Notes: a model not told the origin generated them from the sequence alone. A DNA stretch of 9,332 bases from JASKKU01 sp964416905 (GCA_964416905.1 CAYQFL010000024.1:1-9332), one strand, 5' to 3'; counted from the first letter of the stretch, positions 1 to 6,053 are shown. Numbers and translations: made by a program.

Positions 1-90
1 GCCCTTTACAGAGGATAGCTCCCTGGGAGGACTCTGTAAACTGCTGTCTGGGCGATAATAAGACGGCAAGAACTTAGTTCTTGCGGTTTT
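1..90 (+). ncRNA. Probable 3' portion of an unidentified structured RNA (partial)
   Basis: This segment is visibly richer in G+C than the AT-rich genes around it, a usual sign of structural RNA in low-GC archaea. Three helices can be drawn. Bases 5-13 (TTTACAGAG) pair perfectly with 32-40 (CTCTGTAAA), enclosing a smaller CTCC/GGAG stem. GCTGTCT (43-49) pairs with AGACGGC (61-67) with one G-U. GCAAGAAC (66-73) pairs with GTTCTTGC (77-84) and is followed by GGTTTTA, so it may be the 3' end or terminator. The GGGC in the second loop (50-53) could pair with GCCC at 1-4, which would make a pseudoknot. No tRNA T-loop, SRP helix 8 motif or RNase P GGCTTA signature is visible. The strand is assumed from the hairpin followed by T residues. 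The 5' part lies outside the window, and the RNA family is not recognised. Confidence 0.4.
66..90 (+). terminator. Hairpin followed by T-run, upstream of rps2
   Basis: An 8-bp perfect stem (66-73 with 77-84) with a three-base TTA loop is followed by GGTTTTA. It could end the structured RNA on its left or be its last helix. Archaeal termination depends mostly on T-runs, so the hairpin itself need not be the signal. Confidence 0.3.
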
Positions 91-106
91 ATGTGTGTTA
101 AACTAT

Positions 107-112
107 GGAGGG
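107..112 (+). promoter_or_regulatory. Shine-Dalgarno GGAGGG deciding the rps2 start
   Basis: GGAGGG lies 10 bases before the ATG at 123. It overlaps the start of the longer in-frame reading that begins with ATG at 105, so the 105 start would place the ribosome-binding site inside the coding region. This supports 123 as the true start. Confidence 0.7.
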
Positions 113-122
113 AAATGAAAAA

Positions 123-719
123 ATGGCATCTGAATTATTAATACCTACTGAAGAGTATCTTAGATATGGTGTACATATCGGAACTAAGTTTAAGACAGCT
201 GCAATGGAGCCTTTTATCTATAAGAAAAGGCCTGATGGTTTGTCAGTTCTTAACTTAGAAAAAATCAATGAGAGAATAATAATCGCTGCAAAATTCTTAG
301 CACATTACGAGCCTGAGGAGATACTTGTTTGTGGAAGAAGGGAATCTGCTTGGAAACCAATTGCAATGTTTAAGAAAGCAACCGGCGCAAAAGCGATGAT
401 TGGAAGATATCTACCAGGAATTTTAACCAACACTAATCTTAAAGAATTCACTGAAGCAAAGGTTGTTATTGTTTCAGATCCCTGGACTGATAGGAATGTT
501 GTTGAAGATTCTATAAAAGTTGGTATACCTGTTGTTGCTTTGTGCGATACGAACAATGTTATTAACAAGATTGATTTGGTGGTTCCATGCAATAATAAAG
601 GTAAGAAGAGTTTAGCATTAGTATTCTGGTTGCTAGCTAGGGAATACTTAAAGCTTAAAGGAAAGATATCAAGCGATGGAGAATTTGAGTACAAACCTGA
701 AGAGTTTATTTCTGAGTAA
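123..719 (+). CDS. rps2: 30S ribosomal protein S2 (archaeal uS2)
   Basis: Structural protein of the small ribosomal subunit (uS2). From ATG 123 it is 198 residues long, the usual length for archaeal S2, which lacks the long bacterial C-terminal part. Family landmarks run in order: LLIPTEEYLRYGVHIGTK at the N-terminus, GRYLPGILTN mid-protein, VIVSDPWTDRNVVEDS, GIPVVALCDTNN, then DLVVPCNNKGKKSLALVFWL near the C-terminus. The GILTN and DPWTDRN blocks differ from the more common archaeal GTLTNP and DPRADxQA forms, which points to a divergent lineage. An in-frame ATG at 105 would add six residues (MEGNEK) but contains the Shine-Dalgarno site. Many archaea place this gene after L13-S9-rpoN-rpoK-enolase. 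Here the upstream neighbour is a structured, apparently non-coding segment and the downstream gene is an unrelated ABC permease with its own promoter. Confidence 0.96.
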   Translation: MASELLIPTEEYLRYGVHIGTKFKTAAMEPFIYKKRPDGLSVLNLEKINERIIIAAKFLAHYEPEEILVCGRRESAWKPIAMFKKATGAKAMIGRYLPGILTNTNLKEFTEAKVVIVSDPWTDRNVVEDSIKVGIPVVALCDTNNVINKIDLVVPCNNKGKKSLALVFWLLAREYLKLKGKISSDGEFEYKPEEFISE

Positions 720-720
720 G

Positions 721-737
721 TTTATTTTATTTTTTTG
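721..737 (+). terminator. T-rich terminator after rps2
   Basis: The bases directly after the rps2 stop codon are almost all T (TTTATTTTATTTTTTTG). Runs of T in the non-template strand are the standard archaeal intrinsic termination signal. This run separates rps2 from the promoter of the next gene. Confidence 0.6.
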
Positions 738-755
738 TTATTGAGTTTAACAACT

Positions 756-765
756 TTTTTAAATA
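756..765 (+). promoter_or_regulatory. TATA box for plus-strand permease (leaderless)
   Basis: TTTTTAAATA starts 31 bases before the ATG at 787. The other two leaderless promoters in this window show nearly the same spacing. No Shine-Dalgarno sequence lies between it and the gene. The AACAAC just upstream may serve as the BRE. Confidence 0.55.
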
Positions 766-786
766 TTAACTTCTTTTTTGATGTTT

Positions 787-2007
787 ATGATTATTGACTT
801 TTTTAGAATTGCAATAGAAAATTTAACAAGAAGAAAAACTAGAGCTTTTTTAACCATATTAAGCATAGTTATTTCTGTTGGCTCTCTGGTTGCTTTACTT
901 TCAATTACTCAAGGGTTAATGAATTCTGTGGACAATATTTTTGATCAAATGGGTAGAGATAAAATATACATATCAACTTCCTCTTTGATGAGTTCGGCAT
1001 TCATACCCTCTTCTGTTTTCGCATCAACTGAATTTACTGATTCAGAATTGTCAAAAATCAGAAAGATTGATGGGATTGAAGCTGCTAGCCCTATGGCCTA
1101 TGACAAGACATTAGTCAAATTTGATGATGAATACAAAATAGCTTTTGTTTCTGGCATACCTACAGGAAAAGAAGAGCAAGTAATTAAGGAGATGCAGCAA
1201 TTAGAAATTATACAAGGCAAGGATTTTGAAAAAAATGATAAATATAAAGCCATTTTGGCTTGCAGATATCCAAAGGGAGAGATTTTCGATAAAAAGGTAG
1301 AACTAGGAGATAAAATTTCCATTTTTGGAAAAGAGTTTAAAGTTATAGGCTTTTTGGATTGTATTGGCAATCAGTACGATGATTCTTCGATATTAATTCC
1401 TATAAATGTTTATCAAGAAATTATGAACAAGACGACATATACTGTTATTGTAGCAAAAGCAGATAATAATTATAATGTTACTAAGGTTGCTGAAGCTGTA
1501 AAAACTGAATTAAGAAGGTTAAGAAATCTTAAGGAGGGGGAGGAAAATTTTGAAGTTCAAACCTCAGAAGATATCTTAGAAACCTTTAATCAGGTTGTAT
1601 CTACTCTAGAACTGTTGATCGTTGCGTTGTCTTTAGTATCCTTGCTTGTAGCTGGCTTTGTGATTATGAATTCAATGTATACAAGCGTTATAGAAAGAAA
1701 AAGAGAAATCGGGATTTTTAAGGCTATTGGCGCTAAAAACTCTGATGTTGCATTGTTCTTTATTATTGAGACAATAATTCTTTCTTTATTTGGCGGCGTT
1801 ATCGGTTTGTTCGGAGGGTTTACTATTGGAAAAGTTGTCGAATATTTTACAAACAGCTATCTAGGGTCTGAGATGTTAATTATAACTCTGGATTTGAGGT
1901 TAGTAGGATTCGCGTTGATATTCTCATTAATCCTAGGCTTAGTTTCTACAGCTTATCCTGCGCTTAAAGCAGCTAAGTTGAATCCTGTTGAAGCCATTAG
2001 AAGTTAA
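787..2007 (+). CDS. MacB/FtsX-type ABC transporter permease (orphan paralogue)
   Basis: Integral membrane subunit of a MacB-family (type VII, COG0577-like) ABC system. From ATG 787 it has 406 residues. One transmembrane helix at about 20-40 is followed by a large extracytoplasmic MacB_PCD-like domain (about 41-270). Three C-terminal helices follow, at about 276-298, 321-347 and 372-391. The FtsX coupling segment SVIERKREIGIFKAIGAK follows the second helix, and the C-terminus ends in the typical PALKAAKLNPVEAIRS. TTG 778 and ATG 781 are in-frame alternative starts. I prefer 787 because it fits a leaderless transcript from the TATA box at 756-765. It is a clear paralogue of the minus-strand permease but departs from the family GGIGIxN motif in the second helix, reading AGFVIMN. 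No ATPase gene adjoins it on the same strand. It may use the ATPase encoded at 4458-5153 or a distant one. Confidence 0.9.
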   Translation: MIIDFFRIAIENLTRRKTRAFLTILSIVISVGSLVALLSITQGLMNSVDNIFDQMGRDKIYISTSSLMSSAFIPSSVFASTEFTDSELSKIRKIDGIEAASPMAYDKTLVKFDDEYKIAFVSGIPTGKEEQVIKEMQQLEIIQGKDFEKNDKYKAILACRYPKGEIFDKKVELGDKISIFGKEFKVIGFLDCIGNQYDDSSILIPINVYQEIMNKTTYTVIVAKADNNYNVTKVAEAVKTELRRLRNLKEGEENFEVQTSEDILETFNQVVSTLELLIVALSLVSLLVAGFVIMNSMYTSVIERKREIGIFKAIGAKNSDVALFFIIETIILSLFGGVIGLFGGFTIGKVVEYFTNSYLGSEMLIITLDLRLVGFALIFSLILGLVSTAYPALKAAKLNPVEAIRS

Positions 2008-2009
2008 AA

Positions 2010-2029
2010 TTTTAATTGTTTGTTGTTTT
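2010..2029 (+). terminator. T-rich terminator between convergent permease genes
   Basis: TTTTAATTGTTTGTTGTTTT lies directly after the plus-strand permease stop and fits an archaeal T-rich terminator for that strand. Read on the minus strand the same bases are A-rich, so the opposing operon has no matching T-run here and may read into the 3' end of its neighbour. Confidence 0.45.
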
Positions 2030-3224
2030 ATTCATATCTTAAGGCATCTATTGGCTTTAATCTCATGGCTCTTAAAGCAGGAGCAACGCCAGAAATAACT
2101 CCAACAAAAAATGAGAATAATAATGAAGCTAAGATTAACACCCAGCTTATGCTTATCTTAATCGTATCAAAACCTAAAGAAAAAGCGACTTTCTCAACAC
2201 TTATCGATATTACCCATCCGAAAAGCAATCCTAGAAGGCCACCAACTAAGCCTAAAATACCTGCTTCAATGAGGAAAATTAGGAAGATGTCTTTATTTCT
2301 CGCGCCTATGGCTTTTAAGGTGCCTATCTCTTTAGTTCTTTCTAAAACTGAAGCAAACATTGTATTGGCAATGCCAATTCCGCCGATCAATAAAGAAATG
2401 CTAACTATGCCTATGACAACTATTTGAAGAATGGTCATAATCTGGTTAAAACTTTCAAGTATGCTTTCAGTGGCTGTTATTGTAAAATCATCATTGCCTT
2501 CATGAATTCCACGTTCTTTTCTTAGAACTTTCTTAATTTTCTCAATTTCTTTTGCTTTGTCTTTAACATCATCTTTAAAGATTATGCCCATTCCAGTATA
2601 ATCTGTTTTATTAAACACTTTGAGCGCGTCATCTAAAGGAATTCTAGCAACCGCAGATTTGGATTGGTCTCCTCTGTTTTTCTCAATGCCTATGACTCTA
2701 AAAGCTACTCCGTTTATGTAAATTTTATCATTAATATCAATATCTCTTTTATTTAATTCATCACCTTTTGCCAAGAAGTAGCTTATGAAAGCGACTTTTT
2801 CATCGCCCTCTTCTAAGTATCTTCCATCAAGCACTCTTATTATGTTTGAATCAGGAGCGAATTCTAAACTTTTTTTATCAGTTGGCAAACCTCTAATTAG
2901 AACTGGTATTTTTTCTTTCTTGAACTCTACAAAACTGCTTTCTGTTATAAATGGAATAACGTGTTTAACAGAATCTACTTTCATAACAGCATTTATATCA
3001 TCTTTATCAAAAACAGCCGTAGGAGTTGCGGGTAAAACTATGGCTTTATTTGCGCCAATTTGGTTGAATTGTTCTAAAACAGCAGACTGCGTTCCTTGAC
3101 CTATAGCTGTGAGAGCAACAATAGCAGTTATACTTATGATTATTCCAATTATCGTAGTCCAAGACCTAAACTTAAGCCTTCTAATATGCCTTATTGCAAT
3201 AAATGCAAATTCAAAAAAACTCAT
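2028..3224 (-). CDS. MacB/FtsX-type ABC transporter permease
   Basis: Membrane subunit of a MacB-family ABC transporter and last gene of the ATPase/COG1361-like/permease operon. Its 398 residues show the family order. There is one N-terminal helix (about 22-42), an extracytoplasmic MacB_PCD-like domain to about residue 260, then three helices at about 264-290, 310-336 and 361-381. The second helix carries the canonical LLIGGIGIANTM and is followed by the coupling segment SVLERTKEIGTLKAIGAR. The C-terminus reads APALRAMRLKPIDALRYE. The start codon lies 18 bases after the stop of the secreted protein gene, and no good Shine-Dalgarno is visible, so translation probably depends on reading through from the gene upstream. 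MacB-type permeases are mechanotransmitters coupling cytoplasmic ATP hydrolysis to extracytoplasmic movement. The substrate cannot be told from sequence. Confidence 0.93.
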   Translation of the reverse strand: MSFFEFAFIAIRHIRRLKFRSWTTIIGIIISITAIVALTAIGQGTQSAVLEQFNQIGANKAIVLPATPTAVFDKDDINAVMKVDSVKHVIPFITESSFVEFKKEKIPVLIRGLPTDKKSLEFAPDSNIIRVLDGRYLEEGDEKVAFISYFLAKGDELNKRDIDINDKIYINGVAFRVIGIEKNRGDQSKSAVARIPLDDALKVFNKTDYTGMGIIFKDDVKDKAKEIEKIKKVLRKERGIHEGNDDFTITATESILESFNQIMTILQIVVIGIVSISLLIGGIGIANTMFASVLERTKEIGTLKAIGARNKDIFLIFLIEAGILGLVGGLLGLLFGWVISISVEKVAFSLGFDTIKISISWVLILASLLFSFFVGVISGVAPALRAMRLKPIDALRYE

Positions 3225-3242
3225 TTTAATGATTAAAAGGTT

Positions 3243-4448
3243 TTATCGCTTCTTCCATTTCCAATAGATTCCAACAATTATTGCTATAACTATTATTGCT
3301 AGGATTATCTTGCCTGTGGATGATGACGATTCTTTTGCTACAATGTCCGCTGAATTTAAACTGATAGTTATATCTTTTTCAAAGAATTCATTCATAGAGT
3401 TTAAATATTGATATCTTATCTTTAAGTCAATGTTTCCTGTCTTTTTTGGGATGATTGTAAACTCTGCAGAGTCATAATCATCGCTATTAATAGAACCAAC
3501 ATACTCTTTGTTCGAACCTACAATTTCATAATCATCAGATTCGATTATTTCAGCAATCAGAGATTTTACTTCACTTAATCCTTTGTTAACAAATTTAACA
3601 TCGATTTCGCTTTCTTTGTCAGGATACAGCTTTGCACTTTCTATGATCGGTTCAATATTGTTGTCGATTACATCGCTTAATAAAATTCCTACAACTTGGG
3701 ATGAAGTATAAGTATTGCCTAAGGTATCCTCGTATTGCAAAGTCAACGGAATTTTATAAACCCCTGGTGTTGTGTCAGAATCAGCGATTAGTTTAAAGCT
3801 CGCAGTTACTTGTTCACTTGGCTCCAAAACATCAAAACTCTGGTAATTTGAGCTTTTTAAAGGCGAAAAAGGTAAAGAATCTAAGTTTAAGCTAACTTTT
3901 AGGTTTCTTAATGTAGCTTTATCGGAGTTAGCTAGATAAACCTTCATCTCAAATTCTTTCCCTGGAACGACTTTTTGAGGATTAGTTTCAATGCTTTTTA
4001 TATCTACCATTGGCGATTGAGAGCTTACCAACACATCAAAACTCTTCTTTATGTATGGATCATTTCCATACTTAAGTTTGAGTTTTAATTCATTGTTTCC
4101 TTGAGCAGCATTGTTTTCAACTCTAAATTTAAACTTGAAAGTATAATACTGTCTGGGATCTAAAGATGGAATTGTGATATTTTTATCACCAATAACAACA
4201 AAAGGGAATTCATCGACGGCTTGGATTACAACAGGCTGAATAGTTTCTCCAGCTAAATTTCTTATCTTAAACCAAATTTCAAACTCTTGGCCTGGGCTTA
4301 CAGGGAAAGGTTCATAATGCATCATCTCAAGTTCATATTCGCTTTCCTCTGCAAAAGCCGTAGGCAAAGCAGTTATAACAATATATGCAACAAATATTAA
4401 TGCAAAAAAAGCTATACTTTTTTTCATGTTTTCTTTTGAATTTTTCAT
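3243..4448 (-). CDS. Secreted, C-terminally anchored COG1361-like (S-layer/CARDB-type) protein
   Basis: A 401-residue extracytoplasmic protein. A signal peptide is clear: basic n-region to about residue 10, hydrophobic core 12-28 and a likely cleavage after AFA (residue 33). The C-terminus has one transmembrane helix (about 376-393) and a cytoplasmic WKWKKR tail. Between them lie roughly three beta-rich Ig-like repeats, at about 36-130, 148-255 and 260-370. Each opens with a PGxEFE- or DKESEI-type strand typical of CARDB/NEW3/COG1361 domains. The start is fixed by GAGGTGATC, which overlaps the ATPase stop codon. Sitting between ATPase and permease genes of a MacB system, it occupies the place of the MacA adaptor in bacteria. 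A role as extracytoplasmic partner, substrate-binding part or cell-envelope contact is inferred from position and topology, not from a recognised catalytic motif. Confidence 0.82.
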   Translation of the reverse strand: MKNSKENMKKSIAFFALIFVAYIVITALPTAFAEESEYELEMMHYEPFPVSPGQEFEIWFKIRNLAGETIQPVVIQAVDEFPFVVIGDKNITIPSLDPRQYYTFKFKFRVENNAAQGNNELKLKLKYGNDPYIKKSFDVLVSSQSPMVDIKSIETNPQKVVPGKEFEMKVYLANSDKATLRNLKVSLNLDSLPFSPLKSSNYQSFDVLEPSEQVTASFKLIADSDTTPGVYKIPLTLQYEDTLGNTYTSSQVVGILLSDVIDNNIEPIIESAKLYPDKESEIDVKFVNKGLSEVKSLIAEIIESDDYEIVGSNKEYVGSINSDDYDSAEFTIIPKKTGNIDLKIRYQYLNSMNEFFEKDITISLNSADIVAKESSSSTGKIILAIIVIAIIVGIYWKWKKR

Positions 4449-4450
4449 GG

Positions 4451-4459
4451 GATCACCTC
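4451..4459 (-). promoter_or_regulatory. Shine-Dalgarno GAGGTGATC overlapping the ATPase stop codon
   Basis: GAGGTGATC matches the complement of the conserved 16S rRNA 3' end over nine bases. Its first two bases belong to the TGA stop of the ATPase gene, and two bases separate it from the ATG at 4448. The overlap suggests translational coupling of ATPase and secreted protein. Confidence 0.8.
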
Positions 4460-5153
4460 AAAGAGCATCAACTATTTGACCATCTTTTATGAAGATCTGC
4501 CTTTGGCATTCTAAGCCTATTTTTCTATCATGGGTTACAATTACTATTGTTTTGTTGAATTTTTTGTTTAGGGTTTTTAGGAAATCCATAATTGTACTGC
4601 CAGTTTTTGTATCTAAATTGCCAGTGGGTTCATCTGCTAAAATTATCTCAGGATCGTTTGCTAAAGCTCTTGCAATAGCAACCCTCTGCTGTTGTCCGCC
4701 AGATAATTCATTAGGTTTGTGTTTTTCCCTGTCTTCTAATTCAACTATTTTCAATAGTTCTCTGCCTCTCTTTAACCGTTCTTTCTTGCTTTTACCTTGA
4801 AACAACATTGGTAGAGTTATATTTTCTATGGCAGTAAGGTAAGGAATTAAATTAAATTGTTGAAAGATAAAGCCTATCTTCTTGCCTCTCAAAGTGGCTA
4901 AGCCGGATTCACTCATATGAGCGATGTTTCTGCCGAACAAATAAATGTTGCCTTTTGTGGGAACATCTAAACAACCAACCATGTTCATCAAAGTGCTTTT
5001 ACCAGCACCGCTTGGGCCCAAAATAGCAACCATCTCACCTTTCTTAATTGACAGAGATACGCCTCTTAAAGCGTTAACTTTAGTTTTACCAATAGTATAA
5101 ATCTTATAGACCTTCTCAAGTTTAATAACTTCGTTATCTTTTGTATGTTTCAC
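4458..5153 (-). CDS. ABC transporter ATP-binding protein, MacB/LolD type
   Basis: Cytoplasmic ATPase that powers the MacB-like permease. Its 231 residues match the usual length of stand-alone LolD/SalX-type (COG1136) subunits. All nucleotide-binding motifs are intact: Walker A GPSGAGKST at 46-54, Q-loop glutamine at 98 within FQQFNL, signature LSGGQ at 150-154, Walker B IILADE at 170-175 with catalytic E175, D-loop GNLD at 178-181 and switch histidine H208 in VTHD. The start is GTG (5153-5151). No in-frame ATG lies near it, and the TATA box at 5175-5184 places transcription at or next to this GTG, so the mRNA is probably leaderless. It is the first gene of a three-gene operon and its stop overlaps the ribosome-binding site of the next gene. 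It may also serve the orphan permease at 787-2007. Confidence 0.96.
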   Translation of the reverse strand: MKHTKDNEVIKLEKVYKIYTIGKTKVNALRGVSLSIKKGEMVAILGPSGAGKSTLMNMVGCLDVPTKGNIYLFGRNIAHMSESGLATLRGKKIGFIFQQFNLIPYLTAIENITLPMLFQGKSKKERLKRGRELLKIVELEDREKHKPNELSGGQQQRVAIARALANDPEIILADEPTGNLDTKTGSTIMDFLKTLNKKFNKTIVIVTHDRKIGLECQRQIFIKDGQIVDAL

Positions 5154-5174
5154 ATAGAATAAAAATCCCTTTAC

Positions 5175-5184
5175 TATTTATAAG
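5175..5184 (-). promoter_or_regulatory. TATA box for the ABC operon (leaderless GTG start)
   Basis: On the minus strand the sequence reads CTTATAAATA, preceded by an A-rich stretch (AATAAAA) that could be the BRE. It begins 31 bases before the GTG at 5153, so transcription should start at about the start codon. No Shine-Dalgarno fits in between. Confidence 0.65.
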
Positions 5185-5238
5185 TTTTATTAATCTTTAA
5201 AGAAAAGTGTTTTCGAGATAATGGCTTGTACAAACAAA

Positions 5239-5247
5239 TTTATAAAT
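5239..5247 (+). promoter_or_regulatory. TATA box for the 257-residue unknown protein (leaderless)
   Basis: TTTATAAAT begins 32 bases before ATG 5271. It lies inside a 12-base perfect palindrome AATTTATAAATT (5237-5248), so the TATA element itself reads the same on both strands. Upstream A-rich CAAACAA may act as BRE. Another palindrome, TTGTACAA (5226-5233), lies directly upstream. Confidence 0.65.
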
Positions 5248-5270
5248 TGCTAAAAGTCTCTTAAAATATA

Positions 5271-6044
5271 ATGAGCTTAGAACCAAATAGAGAAGGTGGG
5301 AATACTTTGCATAAGAAAATATTAGATACTTCCTTTTATCAAATTGATTCAATAGTTGATGTTGTTCCTCAAGAAAGTAATGGCTTTTTGAATTATTATT
5401 TTTCAGGAAGCATTTGTTCTCATTTGCTTCAGGAAGCTGAATCATATCGCTTAGTTAAAATTGATAAGAATAAGATAATTGATTATAGTTCTGAAATCGA
5501 GTTTCGCTTTGTTGATAGATTGTTTTTTTACACAGGTTTTAAACATTCTGCTGAAACAAAAATAATTGATTTCAATACTCTTGATAATCTTGAAGAAAAG
5601 ATTTTAGACATGTCTAATATTAAATCTAAAGTTAAATTCTTAAAAAATAATGACCTAGCTTTAAACAATGTCATTAAAGTTTCTTCGAGAGGAAAGGATT
5701 ATTTTCTGAGTCATCCTGTTGAGAATTTTTCATTAACTTTTTTGGATATTCTTGAAAATTATAAAGAAAAACCCAAGGAATTAGAGGATGAGCTTGTGTT
5801 CTGGTATGAGAGCCGTAATTACTTTAAAGACAAAATTAGTAAATCCAATGTTATGGAAACTTTGTTTGACTATGTATATTATCATTATGAAAAGAATCAT
5901 TTTGATGAAGCTAAAGTAAATTCTTTCTTTAAATCTCTTGAGAAAAACAAGTATCTATTTTTTCCGTTTAAGATGATTATCAAGCAGAGCCTTAACTATG
6001 ATAAAGAGCATGACAGAATTTTTCCTCAGGTTAAGATCCATTGA
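5271..6044 (+). CDS. Unrecognised 257-residue protein, faint nucleotidyltransferase-like motifs
   Basis: I do not recognise this family with confidence. It is a soluble-looking protein with no signal peptide or convincing transmembrane helix. It is rich in Asp, Glu, Lys, Phe and Tyr, and its second half is mostly helical-looking. A YYFSGSICSHLL segment (residues 42-53) resembles the G-S helix entry of the nucleotidyltransferase fold. EIEF (75-78) and IIDF (98-101) could be its acidic strands, and a SHPVENFSLTFLDILENY region (about 151-168) resembles the helical part of such proteins. Spacing between the G-S and the acidic pair is longer than usual, so the protein may be inactive or unrelated. 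ATG 5271 is favoured by a TATA box 32 bases upstream. An in-frame TTG at 5307 preceded by AAGGTGGG is an alternative internal start. The gene is divergent from the ABC operon and separated from ppsA by a promoter. Confidence 0.8.
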   Translation: MSLEPNREGGNTLHKKILDTSFYQIDSIVDVVPQESNGFLNYYFSGSICSHLLQEAESYRLVKIDKNKIIDYSSEIEFRFVDRLFFYTGFKHSAETKIIDFNTLDNLEEKILDMSNIKSKVKFLKNNDLALNNVIKVSSRGKDYFLSHPVENFSLTFLDILENYKEKPKELEDELVFWYESRNYFKDKISKSNVMETLFDYVYYHYEKNHFDEAKVNSFFKSLEKNKYLFFPFKMIIKQSLNYDKEHDRIFPQVKIH

Positions 6045-6053
6045 TTATGTTAC

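Noticed and set aside
10..23. GAGGATAGCTCC resembles the RNase P CR-I motif GAGGAAAGTCC
   Set aside because: CR-I sits near the 5' end of a roughly 300-base RNA. Here the rps2 coding region begins about 100 bases later and no CR-V GGCTTA is present.
3..77. Open frame from the window edge ending at TAG 75-77 (and another ending at TAA 56-58)
   Set aside because: Both are short, cross perfect hairpins, and their translations (PLQRIAPWEDSVN... and PFTEDSSLGG...) do not resemble enolase or any protein I know. The G+C content also fits RNA better.
105..122. Six-codon N-terminal extension of rps2 from ATG 105
   Set aside because: It contains the GGAGGG ribosome-binding site, and archaeal S2 proteins normally begin near the ELLIP segment.
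305..694. Minus-strand 129-codon open frame inside rps2
   Set aside because: It is the antisense shadow of a highly conserved ribosomal protein gene.
778..786. TTG 778 and ATG 781 as starts of the plus-strand permease
   Set aside because: They lie too close to the TATA element for the spacing seen at the other two leaderless genes and have no Shine-Dalgarno. They remain possible, differing by only two or three residues.
2020..2427. Plus-strand 135-codon open frame opposite the minus-strand permease
   Set aside because: It is antisense to the conserved FtsX region of a well-supported gene, has a low-complexity translation and no promoter or ribosome-binding site.
5197..5445. Minus-strand 82-codon open frame across the divergent promoter
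   Set aside because: It is antisense to the 257-residue gene, runs over the TATA elements and has no recognisable sequence features.
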